DNA from: Haloarcula sp. H-GB4
GTDB taxonomy: Archaea; Halobacteriota; Halobacteria; Halobacteriales; Haloarculaceae
Direction of reading: 5' to 3'
Assembly: GCF_030848575.1 (NCBI RefSeq)
Contig: NZ_JAVDDX010000004.1
Location: 124,001 to 188,000, forward strand
DNA: 64,000 nt
The position numbers were made by a program, and so were the translations under genes. Position 1 is the stretch's first letter. Each line of letters begins with the position of its first letter. The notes under the pieces were generated by a model. The model made no database searches. It was not told the DNA's origin and saw nothing but the letters and a program-made list of their open reading frames with translations. Shown one piece after another: positions 35,058 through 44,386 of the stretch.

Positions 35058-36086
35058 TCACACGGGCGATGACGACTGACGCTCTTCCCGGAGCGCAGTT
35101 ATGCTGCTGTAGACGACAGCGCCACTGACCAGCAGCGCGGAACCGAGGATAAGCACCAGACTGACCGTGTTCAAGACGTCGATACCGTAGACGTTGCCGA
35201 TTTCACGGACCGCAACGGCGAGGGCCCCACCAAGCAACATTAGCCCGAAGTACACCTTGATCTCGTCCTCATCAACGATGCTCGTCGCAGCGGAACCCAC
35301 ACGGGCCCCGAGGGCGCTCCCCGCCAGCAGCGGGAGCACAATAGAGAGGTCGACGCCACCGTCCAGCGCGTACAGGAAGCTCCCGAGCCCGCCCGAGAAG
35401 ACGATCTCGAAGAGGTCGGTCCCGACAGCGATGGGGACGGGAACCCCAATGAGATAGAACAGCGCGGGCATACGGATGAACCCGCCGCCGACACCGAGGA
35501 AGCCCGAGAGCAGGCCGGTAACGAACGCGACGCCAAGTATCATCCAGAGGGAGACGCTGACGCCGCCACGGAGCGATATCATCGGCGGGATGCGGTACGA
35601 CTGAATCGTCTTGGCAATCTCCGGGATGTCGTCGGCGTCAGCGTCGCCCTCCGCGGCATCGTGGTCGATCCCATCGCCGCTATCGCCACCTCGAAGTGCC
35701 TCGTAGGTGACGAAGGCTCCGATACCGCCCAGCAGGACGACGTACGTGACGCTGATGATACTACCAGCCAGCCCGAGCGCCTCCAGGTGGATGACGATCT
35801 CTTTCCCGGCTTCGATGCCGGCGGTCGTCCCGGCGATCATCAACACCCCCAGTTTGTAATCGACCTGCCCCATATCACGGTGCTTCAGTGTGGCGATGAC
35901 CGAAGTCCCGAACACGAATGCGAGCCCGCTTCCGACAGCGACGCGGGTGGGATACCCCATCACCAGCAGTGCCGGCGTGACCAGGAACGACCCACCCATC
36001 CCGAAGAAGCCAAACAGGACGCCGATGAGCAGGCCGAACCCGACGAACAAGACCACCATCGCCAGGCTGAGTCCCAGTATCTCCAT
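35058..36086 (-). CDS. TauE/SafE (TSUP) family sulfite/anion exporter
   Basis: A 342-residue protein with about eight to nine membrane segments in two related halves. Each half has the TSUP pattern: GVLFGFFGMGGSFLVTPALL (about 22-41) and GLLSGFLGVGGGFIRMPALF (about 190-209). A long acidic loop (GDSGDGIDHDAAEGDADADD, about 136-155) joins them on one side. TSUP proteins move sulfite, sulfoacetate or related anions. It lies 3 bp after a 53-codon partner gene and near the sulfur gene block. Confidence 0.88.
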   Translation of the reverse strand: MEILGLSLAMVVLFVGFGLLIGVLFGFFGMGGSFLVTPALLVMGYPTRVAVGSGLAFVFGTSVIATLKHRDMGQVDYKLGVLMIAGTTAGIEAGKEIVIHLEALGLAGSIISVTYVVLLGGIGAFVTYEALRGGDSGDGIDHDAAEGDADADDIPEIAKTIQSYRIPPMISLRGGVSVSLWMILGVAFVTGLLSGFLGVGGGFIRMPALFYLIGVPVPIAVGTDLFEIVFSGGLGSFLYALDGGVDLSIVLPLLAGSALGARVGSAATSIVDEDEIKVYFGLMLLGGALAVAVREIGNVYGIDVLNTVSLVLILGSALLVSGAVVYSSITALREERQSSSPV

Positions 36087-36089
36087 CCG

Positions 36090-36251
36090 TCACTCCCCTC
36101 GTAACCGCTTGACGACACGCTGTCCGAATATCTCTTCCACTGCCCCGTACCCGACGTAGAGGATAGCTGCCTCTAGGAGTACTGCGCCGATGAGCATTGC
36201 CGCGTCGATGCTGTCTGCGCCCATTGATGCGAAGGCCGCGAGGTCTACCAT
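36090..36251 (-). CDS. 53-residue membrane protein paired with TauE exporter
   Basis: A 53-residue ORF (ATG 36251, TGA 36090-36092) with one hydrophobic helix, IDAAMLIGAVLLEAAILYVG (about 15-34), followed by a positively charged end (RVVKRLRGE). It ends 3 bp before the TauE-family start, so both are one unit. I recall such proteins beside haloarchaeal TauE exporters (DUF7512-like, not verified). It may be an accessory subunit. Confidence 0.75.
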   Translation of the reverse strand: MVDLAAFASMGADSIDAAMLIGAVLLEAAILYVGYGAVEEIFGQRVVKRLRGE

Positions 36252-36629
36252 GCCGACTCACCTCTGAAGTTGTGCTGTCGTGACTGTATCATACTTTTCT
36301 ACTCAATCACTCCTAACCGGAGGGTACTGATAACAGTTTTGGGACTAGCGAACAATATTATCGGTAGGTATCACACCGCTAACCCACGGAGATATCTGCA
36401 TACGTTATGTGGATATCAGTCACGGTCGGGCATCGTTCAAAACCCTGCTTTTAGCCCGTAATAAAGTTGCGCGCGCTGTTCTGTTGCGTTTCCGGAACAA
36501 GCTCTCAGTTTAGGCTGGATCTCTAAATCGACCGAACGCCAGGTGAAACAGCAGCTCTACGGACCAACTCATGTCCGTCTATATTGTGCAAACAAAACAA
36601 TATTAACGGTTGGTCGCCTACCATCGTGT
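36252..36629. other. 378-bp divergent spacer
   Basis: Spacer between the TauE unit and the UspA gene, with AT-rich stretches (for example near 36300-36360) that suit promoters. No gene or repeat was seen. Confidence 0.4.
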
Positions 36630-37469
36630 ATGAGAGCCATCTATGCGACAGATCTCTCGGCGGCGAGTGAAGCGGCGATACAGAACGAGACGTGTCTCGA
36701 GTGCCTCGGACGCATCGGTGTCGATACGATCCACCTCGTCACGGTCATCCCATCGAACGTCCACGCGGGGATGCCAGGGATGAACTTCAGCAAGCGACGC
36801 GAACAGGGACTTACGCGGTACCAGAACGTGATGGCGGACGCTGGGTTCGACACCGAGACCCACGTCGTGCGTGGGACCCCCCATCGCCGTATCAATGGTA
36901 TCGCGGAGGCAGAGAAAGTGGACATGACAATAATCGGGTCCAGAGGCCAGAGTTCACTGGACAACCGCGTCATCGGCTCAACGGCCCGGAACCTCGCGCG
37001 GACCACGGTGGTGCCGCTGCTGGTCAACCGCATCGAACGCAGTACCGACGAGCCGGACGTGCTCAGGGAGCACCTGTTCCAGCGGGTGCTCTACGCAACT
37101 GACTTCTCTGAGAACGCAACACGTGCCTTCGACGCGTTTCAGTATCTCCGTCACGCGACTCAGAAAGCGACGCTCGTCCACGTCGAATCACCGAAAGATA
37201 TGACAAGCGAGGAGGACCCATCCGAACAGCTTGCGTCGCTCGCCGACACACTGTCACAGTGGGACATCGAAACGAACGTCGAGGTCCGCCGTGGCGACCC
37301 TGCCGAGGAGATACTCGACGTCGAAGCAACGGTGACGCCGACGACGACGCTCGTCGGCTCTCGTGGTCAGAGCCGGATGCGGCGGTTGTTGCTCGGCAGC
37401 GTCTCCGAAGACATCGTTGCGCAGGCGAACGGGAACGTCTTCCTCGTCCCGCCACCACGAACCGCCTGA
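36630..37469 (+). CDS. Tandem universal stress protein
   Basis: A 279-residue protein with two UspA domains. The first (about 1-133) ends IIGSRGQSSLDNRVIGSTAR and the second (about 145-277) ends LVGSRGQSRMRRLLLGSVSE; both keep the ATP-binding GSRGQ...GS pattern. ATG 36630 begins directly with the first strand MRAIYATDLS. It converges with the sulfur-block permease 9 bp away. Its role in stress or sulfur metabolism is not clear. Confidence 0.85.
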   Translation: MRAIYATDLSAASEAAIQNETCLECLGRIGVDTIHLVTVIPSNVHAGMPGMNFSKRREQGLTRYQNVMADAGFDTETHVVRGTPHRRINGIAEAEKVDMTIIGSRGQSSLDNRVIGSTARNLARTTVVPLLVNRIERSTDEPDVLREHLFQRVLYATDFSENATRAFDAFQYLRHATQKATLVHVESPKDMTSEEDPSEQLASLADTLSQWDIETNVEVRRGDPAEEILDVEATVTPTTTLVGSRGQSRMRRLLLGSVSEDIVAQANGNVFLVPPPRTA

Positions 37470-37478
37470 AACGGGCGG

Positions 37479-38660
37479 TCAGAACGCGCCCATCGCGGTC
37501 ATCGACCCGAAGCCGACAGCCAGTGCAAGTGTGAACGACCCGGCCCACGCGCCCACCGTGACCAGAATCTTTCGTGGGTCGACCGCCTCGCTGCCGCCGA
37601 CTGCGGCACCGCTTCCGATGATAGCACTGACGATGATCTCGTTGAACGACACCGGCACACCGAGGAAGACGGCGAGCTGGGCGATGAGGAACGAGGGGAC
37701 GAGCGCGGCGATAGAGCGCCGCGGCCCCAGTGAGGAATAGTCCTGTGCGAGCGATTTTATCATCCGTGGTGCACCGGTCCACGACCCGACCAGAATTCCG
37801 AGGCCACCACCCAGCAGGACGACCGCTGGCGAGAGTATACCGACATCGTCCAGCAGGGGGAGCAACGGACCGACCGCCAGTCCGACCTGACTCCCACCGG
37901 CCGAAAAAGCGACCAGTGAACCGAGTGCCAGCAGGACGTGTCTGAGCCCGCCCGACTTGTCGTGGCGGATGTCTCGGTACACCGCGGCCCACACTACGGC
38001 GGCGACAGTGCCGGAGAGAACGACTGTTGCCACGACGATATCGATACCGAGCAGCCGCTGGCCGAGGCTCGTCAGCGAACCGGGACCACCGTCAGCCCCG
38101 AGAAACGCGAACTCAACGTTAGCCAGCACGACGCCGACCAGCGCCGCAAGCGTCGGAATCGTGGCCGCCTCCGGGACATCAGGCCGCGGCAGCACGCTCG
38201 CAATAGCATAGGCGAAACCGCCGCCGACGACCGGTGTCAGAACCCAGACGGCACCGATCTGCTGGTATTTCCCCCAGACGGGGGTGCCACCGAGAGCCAT
38301 CCCGACACCGATGATTGCGCCGGTAACAGTAAACGCCGTTGCGATGGGGTAGCCGGTGTAGATACCGACAGCCATGAGCCCAGCGCCAGCGAGTAGCGCG
38401 ACGATGACCCCCATGGCGGGGAGGGTGACGCCGCCGACGAGACCGCGTCCAACCGCTTCAGAGACGTTTGCCCCCTGTGTCACCGCGCCCGCAAGCCCGA
38501 AGATGCCGACGACAAACGCCGCCCGCATCGTCGAGATGGCGTTGGCACCGACAGCGGGCGCGAACGGCGTCGCACCGCTGGAGCCGGCACCAATAACCCA
38601 CGACATGAACAGGCTCGCGAGGCCGGCGGTCAAGAAGAGCGCGAGAAGCTGGAGTTCCAT
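37479..38660 (-). CDS. PiT-family anion permease (phosphate or sulfate/thiosulfate)
   Basis: A 393-residue PiT-family transporter with about ten membrane segments in two inverted halves. Family repeats are GANAISTMRAA (about 38-48; PiT GAND region) and VSFNEIIVSAIIGSGAAVGG (late in the protein). ATG 38660 is chosen because hydrophobic sequence begins there. Bacterial CysP, a sulfate permease, belongs to the same family. As the last gene of a minus-strand run with YeeE/YedE and rhodanese proteins, sulfate or thiosulfate is a better guess than phosphate. Confidence 0.8.
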   Translation of the reverse strand: MELQLLALFLTAGLASLFMSWVIGAGSSGATPFAPAVGANAISTMRAAFVVGIFGLAGAVTQGANVSEAVGRGLVGGVTLPAMGVIVALLAGAGLMAVGIYTGYPIATAFTVTGAIIGVGMALGGTPVWGKYQQIGAVWVLTPVVGGGFAYAIASVLPRPDVPEAATIPTLAALVGVVLANVEFAFLGADGGPGSLTSLGQRLLGIDIVVATVVLSGTVAAVVWAAVYRDIRHDKSGGLRHVLLALGSLVAFSAGGSQVGLAVGPLLPLLDDVGILSPAVVLLGGGLGILVGSWTGAPRMIKSLAQDYSSLGPRRSIAALVPSFLIAQLAVFLGVPVSFNEIIVSAIIGSGAAVGGSEAVDPRKILVTVGAWAGSFTLALAVGFGSMTAMGAF

Positions 38661-38679
38661 TGTGAAAATCGGGGTAAGT

Positions 38680-39150
38680 TCAGTCCGCTCCCGTGGGGGA
38701 TGGATCGACGCCGTCGGTCGCACGGCTTCGACACCACCCCTGCAGGTACGCACCGAGGAACATCCCTGCGAGCGCCCACAGGATGGTCACGTTGCCGATG
38801 CCGAGGCTGGCGTAAGCGGCACCCGGACAGATCCCGGAGAGCCCCCAGCCGACGCCGAATATCGCGCCGCCGATCAGCACGTTCCGGTCGAAGGACTTCA
38901 GCCGCCGTTCAAACGGGTCGCCAGTCAGTGGCGCTCGATCCAGCACACGCGGCATGACGAAGAACACGATCCCCGTCACGGCCGCGCCGCCGAACATCAC
39001 GAACAGCAGGCCGAAGTCCTCGAACTGGAGGAAGTTCAGCACCACCTCGGGGCGGGCCATGTGGCTGTAGCCGAGCCCAAAGCCGAAGATGAGCCCGCCG
39101 ACCAGCACGAGCGGCATGAACAGCGGGTGTCGGTCTGTCGTTGTCGTCAT
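38680..39150 (-). CDS. YeeE/YedE-family sulfur transporter, second half
   Basis: A 156-residue membrane protein with four hydrophobic segments and the YeeE/YedE motif GVGWGLSGICPGAAYASLGI (about 112-131), whose Cys is the ligand for thiosulfate-type sulfur in characterised TsuA/YeeE. It starts at ATG 39150, overlapping the stop of its partner (TAATG). In many bacteria the two halves are one ~330-residue protein; here they are separate genes. The pair would import thiosulfate or sulfane sulfur. Confidence 0.87.
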   Translation of the reverse strand: MTTTTDRHPLFMPLVLVGGLIFGFGLGYSHMARPEVVLNFLQFEDFGLLFVMFGGAAVTGIVFFVMPRVLDRAPLTGDPFERRLKSFDRNVLIGGAIFGVGWGLSGICPGAAYASLGIGNVTILWALAGMFLGAYLQGWCRSRATDGVDPSPTGAD

Positions 39151-39641
39151 TACGGCGTCACCCCCAGTGCGGCGACGACCTGTGCAGTCAGTATCGCGAC
39201 CAGCAGGAAGGCGAGCACGCCCGCCAGTGACGTTTTCGAGGCCGATCCCACGCCACAGACGCCATGACCTGAAGTACAGCCCTTCCCGACGCGGGTTCCG
39301 ATACCGACGAAGATCCCACCGAGCAACAGCCGCCACCAGGCGACATCCGTCGTCCACGCGCCGCCCTGATAAACGACCGCATACACAGCCGCGCCGAGGA
39401 TGATGCCGAGCGTGAACACGAGCCGCCAGTCCCGAGAGGCGACGTACTGCTGGAAGCGCGACTGGCTGGAGACGTACGACAGCGTCGATTCGAGGAACGT
39501 GCTCGCGCCGGCGCTGATGCCGGTGCCCATGTAGATAACCGCCGCGCCGAGACCGACGAAGAGGCCGCCGATGGCGTACCGGCTGATACCGTTGGGGAAC
39601 AACTCGGCGGCCAGTTGCAGCGGGACAGGGTCAGCTACCAT
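39150..39641 (-). CDS. YeeE/YedE-family sulfur transporter, first half
   Basis: A 163-residue membrane protein with about four hydrophobic segments. It contains the first-half YeeE/YedE motif GIGTRVGKGCTSGHGVCGVG (about 112-131), with two Cys that line the sulfur path. It overlaps the second-half gene by one base and follows the rhodanese-MBL gene closely (6 bp). The arrangement suggests a heteromeric permease passing sulfur to the cytoplasmic enzymes encoded next to it. Confidence 0.87.
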   Translation of the reverse strand: MVADPVPLQLAAELFPNGISRYAIGGLFVGLGAAVIYMGTGISAGASTFLESTLSYVSSQSRFQQYVASRDWRLVFTLGIILGAAVYAVVYQGGAWTTDVAWWRLLLGGIFVGIGTRVGKGCTSGHGVCGVGSASKTSLAGVLAFLLVAILTAQVVAALGVTP

Positions 39642-39647
39642 CGACGG

Positions 39648-40841
39648 TTAGTCACCCGCGAGCGATTCCTGGCTCGCCGCGCAGTTGTTCGGTCCGAGTT
39701 CCAGCGTGAACGCCTCCTCGTCGTCAACGGTGTTCTGCCCGAGGTTCGTCGCAATGATGTCCTCGTAGTTCGCCGGTCGCGGCGGCATGTCGGCCAGAAT
39801 CGTCTCGACGAAGTCGTCCTCGTCCATACTGAGTGCATCCATCTCCTCGACGAGGTGGCCGATCGGTGCGGTGTAGGTGCCGTCGTTCGCCGGCTCGGCC
39901 GCGTCGCTGAAGTGCGCGCCCCCGACGAGCGTGTCGTCGGGCAGTGTCAGCACACGCTCCTGCAATGACTCGTAGAGCATCCGGGCCGCGTCGGGCGCTC
40001 CCTCGTCGCCTTCTTCGAGGTCCGGTCGGGCAACACTCTCGATGAACAGCCCGTCACCGGTGGCGAGCAGGCTGTCGTCGACGAGGTACGAGGTCATCCC
40101 GGTCGTGTGGCCGGGCGTCGCGACGGTCTCGATGGTGACGTCGCCAACCTCGAAGGTGTCGCCGTCCTCGGCAGTCGTCAGGTCGTCGGCGTAGGTGACC
40201 CCGCGGTCCACGGCGGCTGCGGGGATGACACCCTCAACGCCCGCCGCATCGAGGTTGCGGACCCCCGAAATGTGGTCCGCGTGGATGTGGGTGTCGAGCG
40301 CGTATTTCAGGTCGACGCCCAGCTCGTCAGCATCGTCGAAGTATCGGTCGGCAAAGGCGCGCAGCGGGTCGATGATAGCGGCTTCGCCGTCATCGTAGAC
40401 CAGATAGCCGAGACAGCCAGAGGACGGCCGCTGGTACTGCAACAGCGTGCCGGCACCGTCGTAGTCGCTGACTTCAACGGTCTCGTAGATGCGAGCCCAT
40501 CCGTTCATGCCGTCTTCGAGGTGGTGGACATCGTAGCCGCGGTCCGCGAGCGTGCCCGCGACGTACTCGCTGGCCCCACCTTTCGCACAGAGCACCGTGA
40601 CCTCACGGTCGTCCGGAACATCCGCGATGATGTCCGCATCCAGCTCGTCTTCCAAGAAGTGGAAGTACGGGACGTTGATCGATTCGACGTTTTCTCCATC
40701 GATGTGCCACTCCTCGTAGTCACCAGACATACGCGCGTCAAGAATCGTGACCGACTCTCCGTCGTCGATGCGCGATTTCAGCGTTTCGGGCGTGACCGAT
40801 TCGACATCTGCGTCCGGCGTCGGGAAGTCTTCAGCGTTCAT
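39648..40841 (-). CDS. Rhodanese-metallo-beta-lactamase fusion (persulfide dioxygenase-like)
   Basis: A 397-residue fusion: rhodanese domain first (about 13-118, active Cys85 in VLCAKGGAS), then an MBL-fold domain (about 130-340) with the metal set THIHADH (His185, His187, Asp189, His190), ATPGHTTG, and TGDGLF. This resembles ETHE1/Blh-type persulfide dioxygenases fused to sulfurtransferase, which oxidise persulfide to sulfite. ATG 40841 is preferred over a GTG three codons upstream. It heads the minus-strand run to YeeE/YedE and the PiT permease, divergent from the tusA side. Confidence 0.87.
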   Translation of the reverse strand: MNAEDFPTPDADVESVTPETLKSRIDDGESVTILDARMSGDYEEWHIDGENVESINVPYFHFLEDELDADIIADVPDDREVTVLCAKGGASEYVAGTLADRGYDVHHLEDGMNGWARIYETVEVSDYDGAGTLLQYQRPSSGCLGYLVYDDGEAAIIDPLRAFADRYFDDADELGVDLKYALDTHIHADHISGVRNLDAAGVEGVIPAAAVDRGVTYADDLTTAEDGDTFEVGDVTIETVATPGHTTGMTSYLVDDSLLATGDGLFIESVARPDLEEGDEGAPDAARMLYESLQERVLTLPDDTLVGGAHFSDAAEPANDGTYTAPIGHLVEEMDALSMDEDDFVETILADMPPRPANYEDIIATNLGQNTVDDEEAFTLELGPNNCAASQESLAGD

Positions 40842-41089
40842 GTAGTACACTCCTTGCTACAGGGTTGAGGCATAAAAGAGTTTGTATAGAAATTCCCAAG
40901 ACACACAATACCATTTCATCAGTATTCCCGTTTCAAATAGAATAATGTCGAATTAGCTGCCCTGAAGTACTCTTAGAGCGTGCTATCCAGCTTCGGTAGT
41001 GCTAGGATAGTGCAATAATCGACATTCTTTTAACTATCGGGCCGATATTGTGTAGTAGCTCCAATACAGTAGCTGGAGTCCTTCCAACA

Positions 41090-41335
41090 ATGAGTGAAAC
41101 ATTCGACATCGCGGAGACGCTCGACGTGAAAGGTGCATCGTGCCCAATGCCGGTCGTCAAGACGAAACAGGCGATAGACGACCTCGCAGAGGGGTCAGTA
41201 CTGGAGGTCCTCGCGACCGACAGCGGCAGTATGAGTGACATCGAGGGCTGGGCCGACGGGACGAATGGCGTGGCACTACTCGAACAGGTCGACGAGGGCG
41301 ACGTGTACAAACACTACGTCGAGAAGACGGACTAA
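41090..41335 (+). CDS. tusA: TusA-family sulfur carrier
   Basis: An 81-residue TusA/SirA-like protein. The conserved CPxP motif is SCPMPVVKTK, with the persulfide-carrying Cys18. It starts at ATG 41090, and the dsrE-like gene follows 1 bp after the stop. A second TusA gene lies at 42985 with CPGP instead. TusA proteins relay sulfur from rhodaneses to DsrE-type partners, consistent with the neighbours. Confidence 0.92.
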   Translation: MSETFDIAETLDVKGASCPMPVVKTKQAIDDLAEGSVLEVLATDSGSMSDIEGWADGTNGVALLEQVDEGDVYKHYVEKTD

Positions 41336-41336
41336 A

Positions 41337-41909
41337 ATGAGCACGGACACACCATCGGCTGGCGACGGCGATTCGATGACCGAGGCGGAGCTGCAGGCTC
41401 GGATCGAAGAGCTCGAAGAGACCGTTGCCGACCTGAAAGCCGACGACGAGCAAAAGAAGATGACCATCGTGGCGACGCAAGGCTCGTTTGACATGGCGTA
41501 TCCGCCGCTCATTCTCGCCAGCACCGCGGCCGCGTTCGGCTGGGACGTTGTCGTATTCCACACGTTCTGGGGACTGGACATCCTCCACGAGGAGAAGTCC
41601 GAGAACCTCCAGTTGTCGGCCGTCGGCAACCCGAACATGCCGATGCCGAACGCGCTCGCGGCGCTGCCTGGGATGGACCGGATGGCGACGCGGATGATGG
41701 AAAAGCGCATCGACGACAACGGGACGGCGACGATCGACGAACTCATCGAGCTGTCGCTGGACCAGGGCGTCGAACTGCAGGCCTGTCAGATGACCATCGA
41801 ACTGATGGACTACGACGAGGACGACTTCTACGACGACGTCACTGTCGGCGTCGGCGCGGCTACCGCGCTCCAGCACATGGCCGAGTCCGACATCCAACTG
41901 CTCGTCTGA
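41337..41909 (+). CDS. DsrE-family sulfur-relay protein
   Basis: A 190-residue protein with an N-terminal acidic coiled coil (about 14-41) and a DsrE/DsrF-like domain (about 42-190): MTIVATQGSFDMAYPPLILA at the start, and a conserved Cys150 in VELQACQMTIELM. DsrE-type proteins accept persulfide from TusA in sulfur oxidation. It lies 1 bp after tusA, so the two are surely co-translated. Confidence 0.87.
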   Translation: MSTDTPSAGDGDSMTEAELQARIEELEETVADLKADDEQKKMTIVATQGSFDMAYPPLILASTAAAFGWDVVVFHTFWGLDILHEEKSENLQLSAVGNPNMPMPNALAALPGMDRMATRMMEKRIDDNGTATIDELIELSLDQGVELQACQMTIELMDYDEDDFYDDVTVGVGAATALQHMAESDIQLLV

Positions 41910-41950
41910 GCGAGGACAGCCACTGAGCGGCTTTTCGCGAAACCCCAGAC

Positions 41951-42661
41951 ATGAACCAGACAATCGCAATCGTCGATGCGTCAGTCGGTGAGACGCCCGC
42001 CGAACGAAACCTGACCCGGTCGCTTGACGCCGAGACAACGGTGTACAAAGTCAGCGACGGGCGTCTCCCACCGGTGCCCGCGGGCGGCGACTGGCGGTAC
42101 GACGGCGTGGTTATCAGCGGATCACAGACCTCAGTGTACGACGACCGCGACTGGATTCATGACCTCACGTCGTGGGTCCGAGATGTCCACCGGGCAGACG
42201 TACCGACCTTGGGGATCTGCTGGGGCCACCAGTTCCTCGCACAGTCTCTCGGTGGGCGCGTGGTCGACATGAACGAATACGAACTCGGGTACCGAACAGT
42301 TCACCGGCGAGGCGAAGACCCGCTGTTTGCCGACATGTCGTCGTCGTTCACCGCGTTCCAGACACACTCCGACCGCGTCGCCGAGCTGCCCGCAGACGCG
42401 GTGGAACTGGCACGAAACGAGTACGGCATACAGGCGTTCCGACTTGGAACACGCTACGGCGTCCAGTTCCACCCCGAGTACGACCGCGAGACAGCCGAGT
42501 GGGTCATCGGCAACAAGGACCTCACCGACGAACGGCGGGAGGCAGTAACGGCAACGATCACCGATGAGTCGGTCGCGGCCGCCCAAGAGGCGACGACGGT
42601 GTTCAAGAACTTCGTCAGACTGGTCGCCACCCACCAGCGGCGACCGGGTCGGTTCGACTGA
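41951..42661 (+). CDS. Class I glutamine amidotransferase-like protein
   Basis: A 236-residue protein with the full class-I triad: Cys90 in LGICWGHQFLAQSLGG, and His174 with Glu176 in GVQFHPEYD. It is a stand-alone GATase1 domain like those next to GMP synthase or in detoxification proteins, but no synthetase partner is nearby. It sits between the dsrE-like gene and the second tusA inside a sulfur gene block, which is odd and suggests ammonia or thiol chemistry not yet assigned. Confidence 0.85.
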   Translation: MNQTIAIVDASVGETPAERNLTRSLDAETTVYKVSDGRLPPVPAGGDWRYDGVVISGSQTSVYDDRDWIHDLTSWVRDVHRADVPTLGICWGHQFLAQSLGGRVVDMNEYELGYRTVHRRGEDPLFADMSSSFTAFQTHSDRVAELPADAVELARNEYGIQAFRLGTRYGVQFHPEYDRETAEWVIGNKDLTDERREAVTATITDESVAAAQEATTVFKNFVRLVATHQRRPGRFD

Positions 42662-42984
42662 TTTGGTACTTCAGAATTCTACCGTCAGTGTGGTTGCAAG
42701 CCGGTCGACTTATCGCTCGGTATTGATCGCCTGTATCGAAGCCCGCACCGCTGACGGTTCGGGCAGCAAACAGATGCCGATACCCGCATCTCCCAGTCGC
42801 TGTTCGGCCCACCGAATTCTTGCCATCCTCTCCACTCTGAAGGGCGTAACTTTCGCCCCGAACTTTCCCTAAACTGGTGCGCGATCACCGAGGGTTTTTG
42901 AGCATAGACAAATTGCTTTCCCACAGTCTTGGAATATCCATACATTACTAAATGCATAGCTTGCCTACGAACAGACGAGAAGGT
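42662..42984. other. 323-bp spacer with one possible sORF
   Basis: Spacer between the amidotransferase and second tusA genes. A minus-strand ORF of 38 codons (42826 to 42710; MARIRWAEQRLGDAGIG...) is open, but no overlap or promoter supports it. The 42880-42960 part is AT-rich and should hold the tusA promoter. Confidence 0.35.
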
Positions 42985-43233
42985 ATGACCACCAATCAAA
43001 GTCACACTGAGGCTGACACGACCGTGGACGCTCGGGGCGCGACCTGTCCGGGTCCGCTGATGGACCTCATCTCGGAGGTTCGGGCCGTCGACACTGGCAC
43101 CGTTATTGCCCTGTTGAGCGACGCCGAGAAGTCGCCGACAGAGGTGCGGGAATGGGCCGACGAGTCTGGCAACGAAGTCCTTGACATCGCCGATGAAGGC
43201 GACCACTACAGGATTCACGTGAAGAAACTATGA
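42985..43233 (+). CDS. tusA: TusA-family sulfur carrier, second copy
   Basis: An 82-residue TusA-like protein with Cys21 in GATCPGPLMDLI. It overlaps the sulfide:quinone reductase start by 4 bp (ATGA), so the two are coupled. Compared with the first TusA it has CPGP in place of CPMP and a longer polar N-terminus, so the two copies probably serve different partners: this one likely handles persulfide made by SQR. Confidence 0.92.
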   Translation: MTTNQSHTEADTTVDARGATCPGPLMDLISEVRAVDTGTVIALLSDAEKSPTEVREWADESGNEVLDIADEGDHYRIHVKKL

Positions 43234-44375
43234 CCGAACACATCGCAATCGTCGGTGGCGGCACTGGTGGGACTGTACTGGCGAACACCCTCGCGGAGAA
43301 ACTCGACGCGGAGCTAGCCGCCGGCGAGGTCGAAATCACGCTGTTCAACGACAGCGAGGACCACGTCTACAAGCCGGTGTGGCTCTACGTCGCTTTCGGA
43401 CAGCGCGAACCCGCAGATGGCCGGCGGCCCCTTGGGGAGGTCGTCGACGACCGCGTCACCATCCAGCATGACTACGTCGCTAACGTCGACCACGAGCGCA
43501 AGGAACTCGAACTTGTCGACGCCGTCAACTCCGCGCCGTACGACAAACTCGTCGTCGCAACGGGGGCACAGCTCGAACCGGAACGAGTCCCCGGCCTCGC
43601 CGAGGGCGGGCACCACTTCTATGGCGAAGACGGTTCCCAAGCCCTCCGTGACGAACTCTTGAAAATGGACAGCGGCCACATCGTCCTGAGCGTCGTCGGG
43701 ACGCCACATATGTGTCCGGCCGCACCGCTCGAGTTCACGTTTATGATCGACGACTGGCTTCGAGAACGCGGCCGTCGGGACGCGTTCGACATCACATACA
43801 CCTATCCCATCATGCGGGTCCACGGGAACGAACACATCGCGGAGTGGGCCGACCCGCGACTCCGGGAGCGCGACATCAGCATCGAGACGATGTTCAACGC
43901 CGAGGCGGTCGACCCCGAGACGGAGACGATCACGTCGATGGAAGGGACAGAGCTGGACTACGACCTCCTCGTCGCTATCCCGCCACACACTGGCAGTGAC
44001 TTCGTCGAATCGGCCGGGCTCGGCGATGGGGGATGGGTGGACGTCGACAAGCACACGCTCGAAGCGACCGGCTTCGACGACGTGTACGCCATCGGCGATG
44101 CCGCTCAGACCAGAGTCCCAAAGGCCGGGAGCGCGGCGCACTATCAGGCCCACGTCGTCGCTCAGCGACTCGCGAGTGAGGTCCGCGGCCAGCCAGCGAC
44201 AGCCGTCTACGGCGGCAAGACCGTTTGCTTCATCGAGACCGGGATGGACGACGCAACGTTCGTTGAGTTCGACTACGAGCGCCCGCCGGAGCCGAGTGAG
44301 CCGAGTCAGGCCATGCACTGGTCGAAGCTCGCGTACAACGAGTCCTACTGGCTCACAGCGCGGGGGCTTCTCTGA
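43230..44375 (+). CDS. sqr: Sulfide:quinone oxidoreductase
   Basis: A 381-residue FAD protein of the SQR/FCSD family. The FAD site is IVGGGTGGTVLANTLAEKLD (about 7-26), the second FAD motif FDDVYAIGDAAQ (about 282-293), and two cysteines at catalytic positions: Cys162 in TPHMCPAAP and Cys333 in KTVCFIETG. A C-terminal amphipathic stretch would dock to the membrane quinone pool. It oxidises sulfide to persulfide or sulfur. It follows tusA with a 4-bp overlap and is followed by DUF1641. Confidence 0.9.
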   Translation: MTEHIAIVGGGTGGTVLANTLAEKLDAELAAGEVEITLFNDSEDHVYKPVWLYVAFGQREPADGRRPLGEVVDDRVTIQHDYVANVDHERKELELVDAVNSAPYDKLVVATGAQLEPERVPGLAEGGHHFYGEDGSQALRDELLKMDSGHIVLSVVGTPHMCPAAPLEFTFMIDDWLRERGRRDAFDITYTYPIMRVHGNEHIAEWADPRLRERDISIETMFNAEAVDPETETITSMEGTELDYDLLVAIPPHTGSDFVESAGLGDGGWVDVDKHTLEATGFDDVYAIGDAAQTRVPKAGSAAHYQAHVVAQRLASEVRGQPATAVYGGKTVCFIETGMDDATFVEFDYERPPEPSEPSQAMHWSKLAYNESYWLTARGLL

Positions 44376-44386
44376 GGTGATCATCA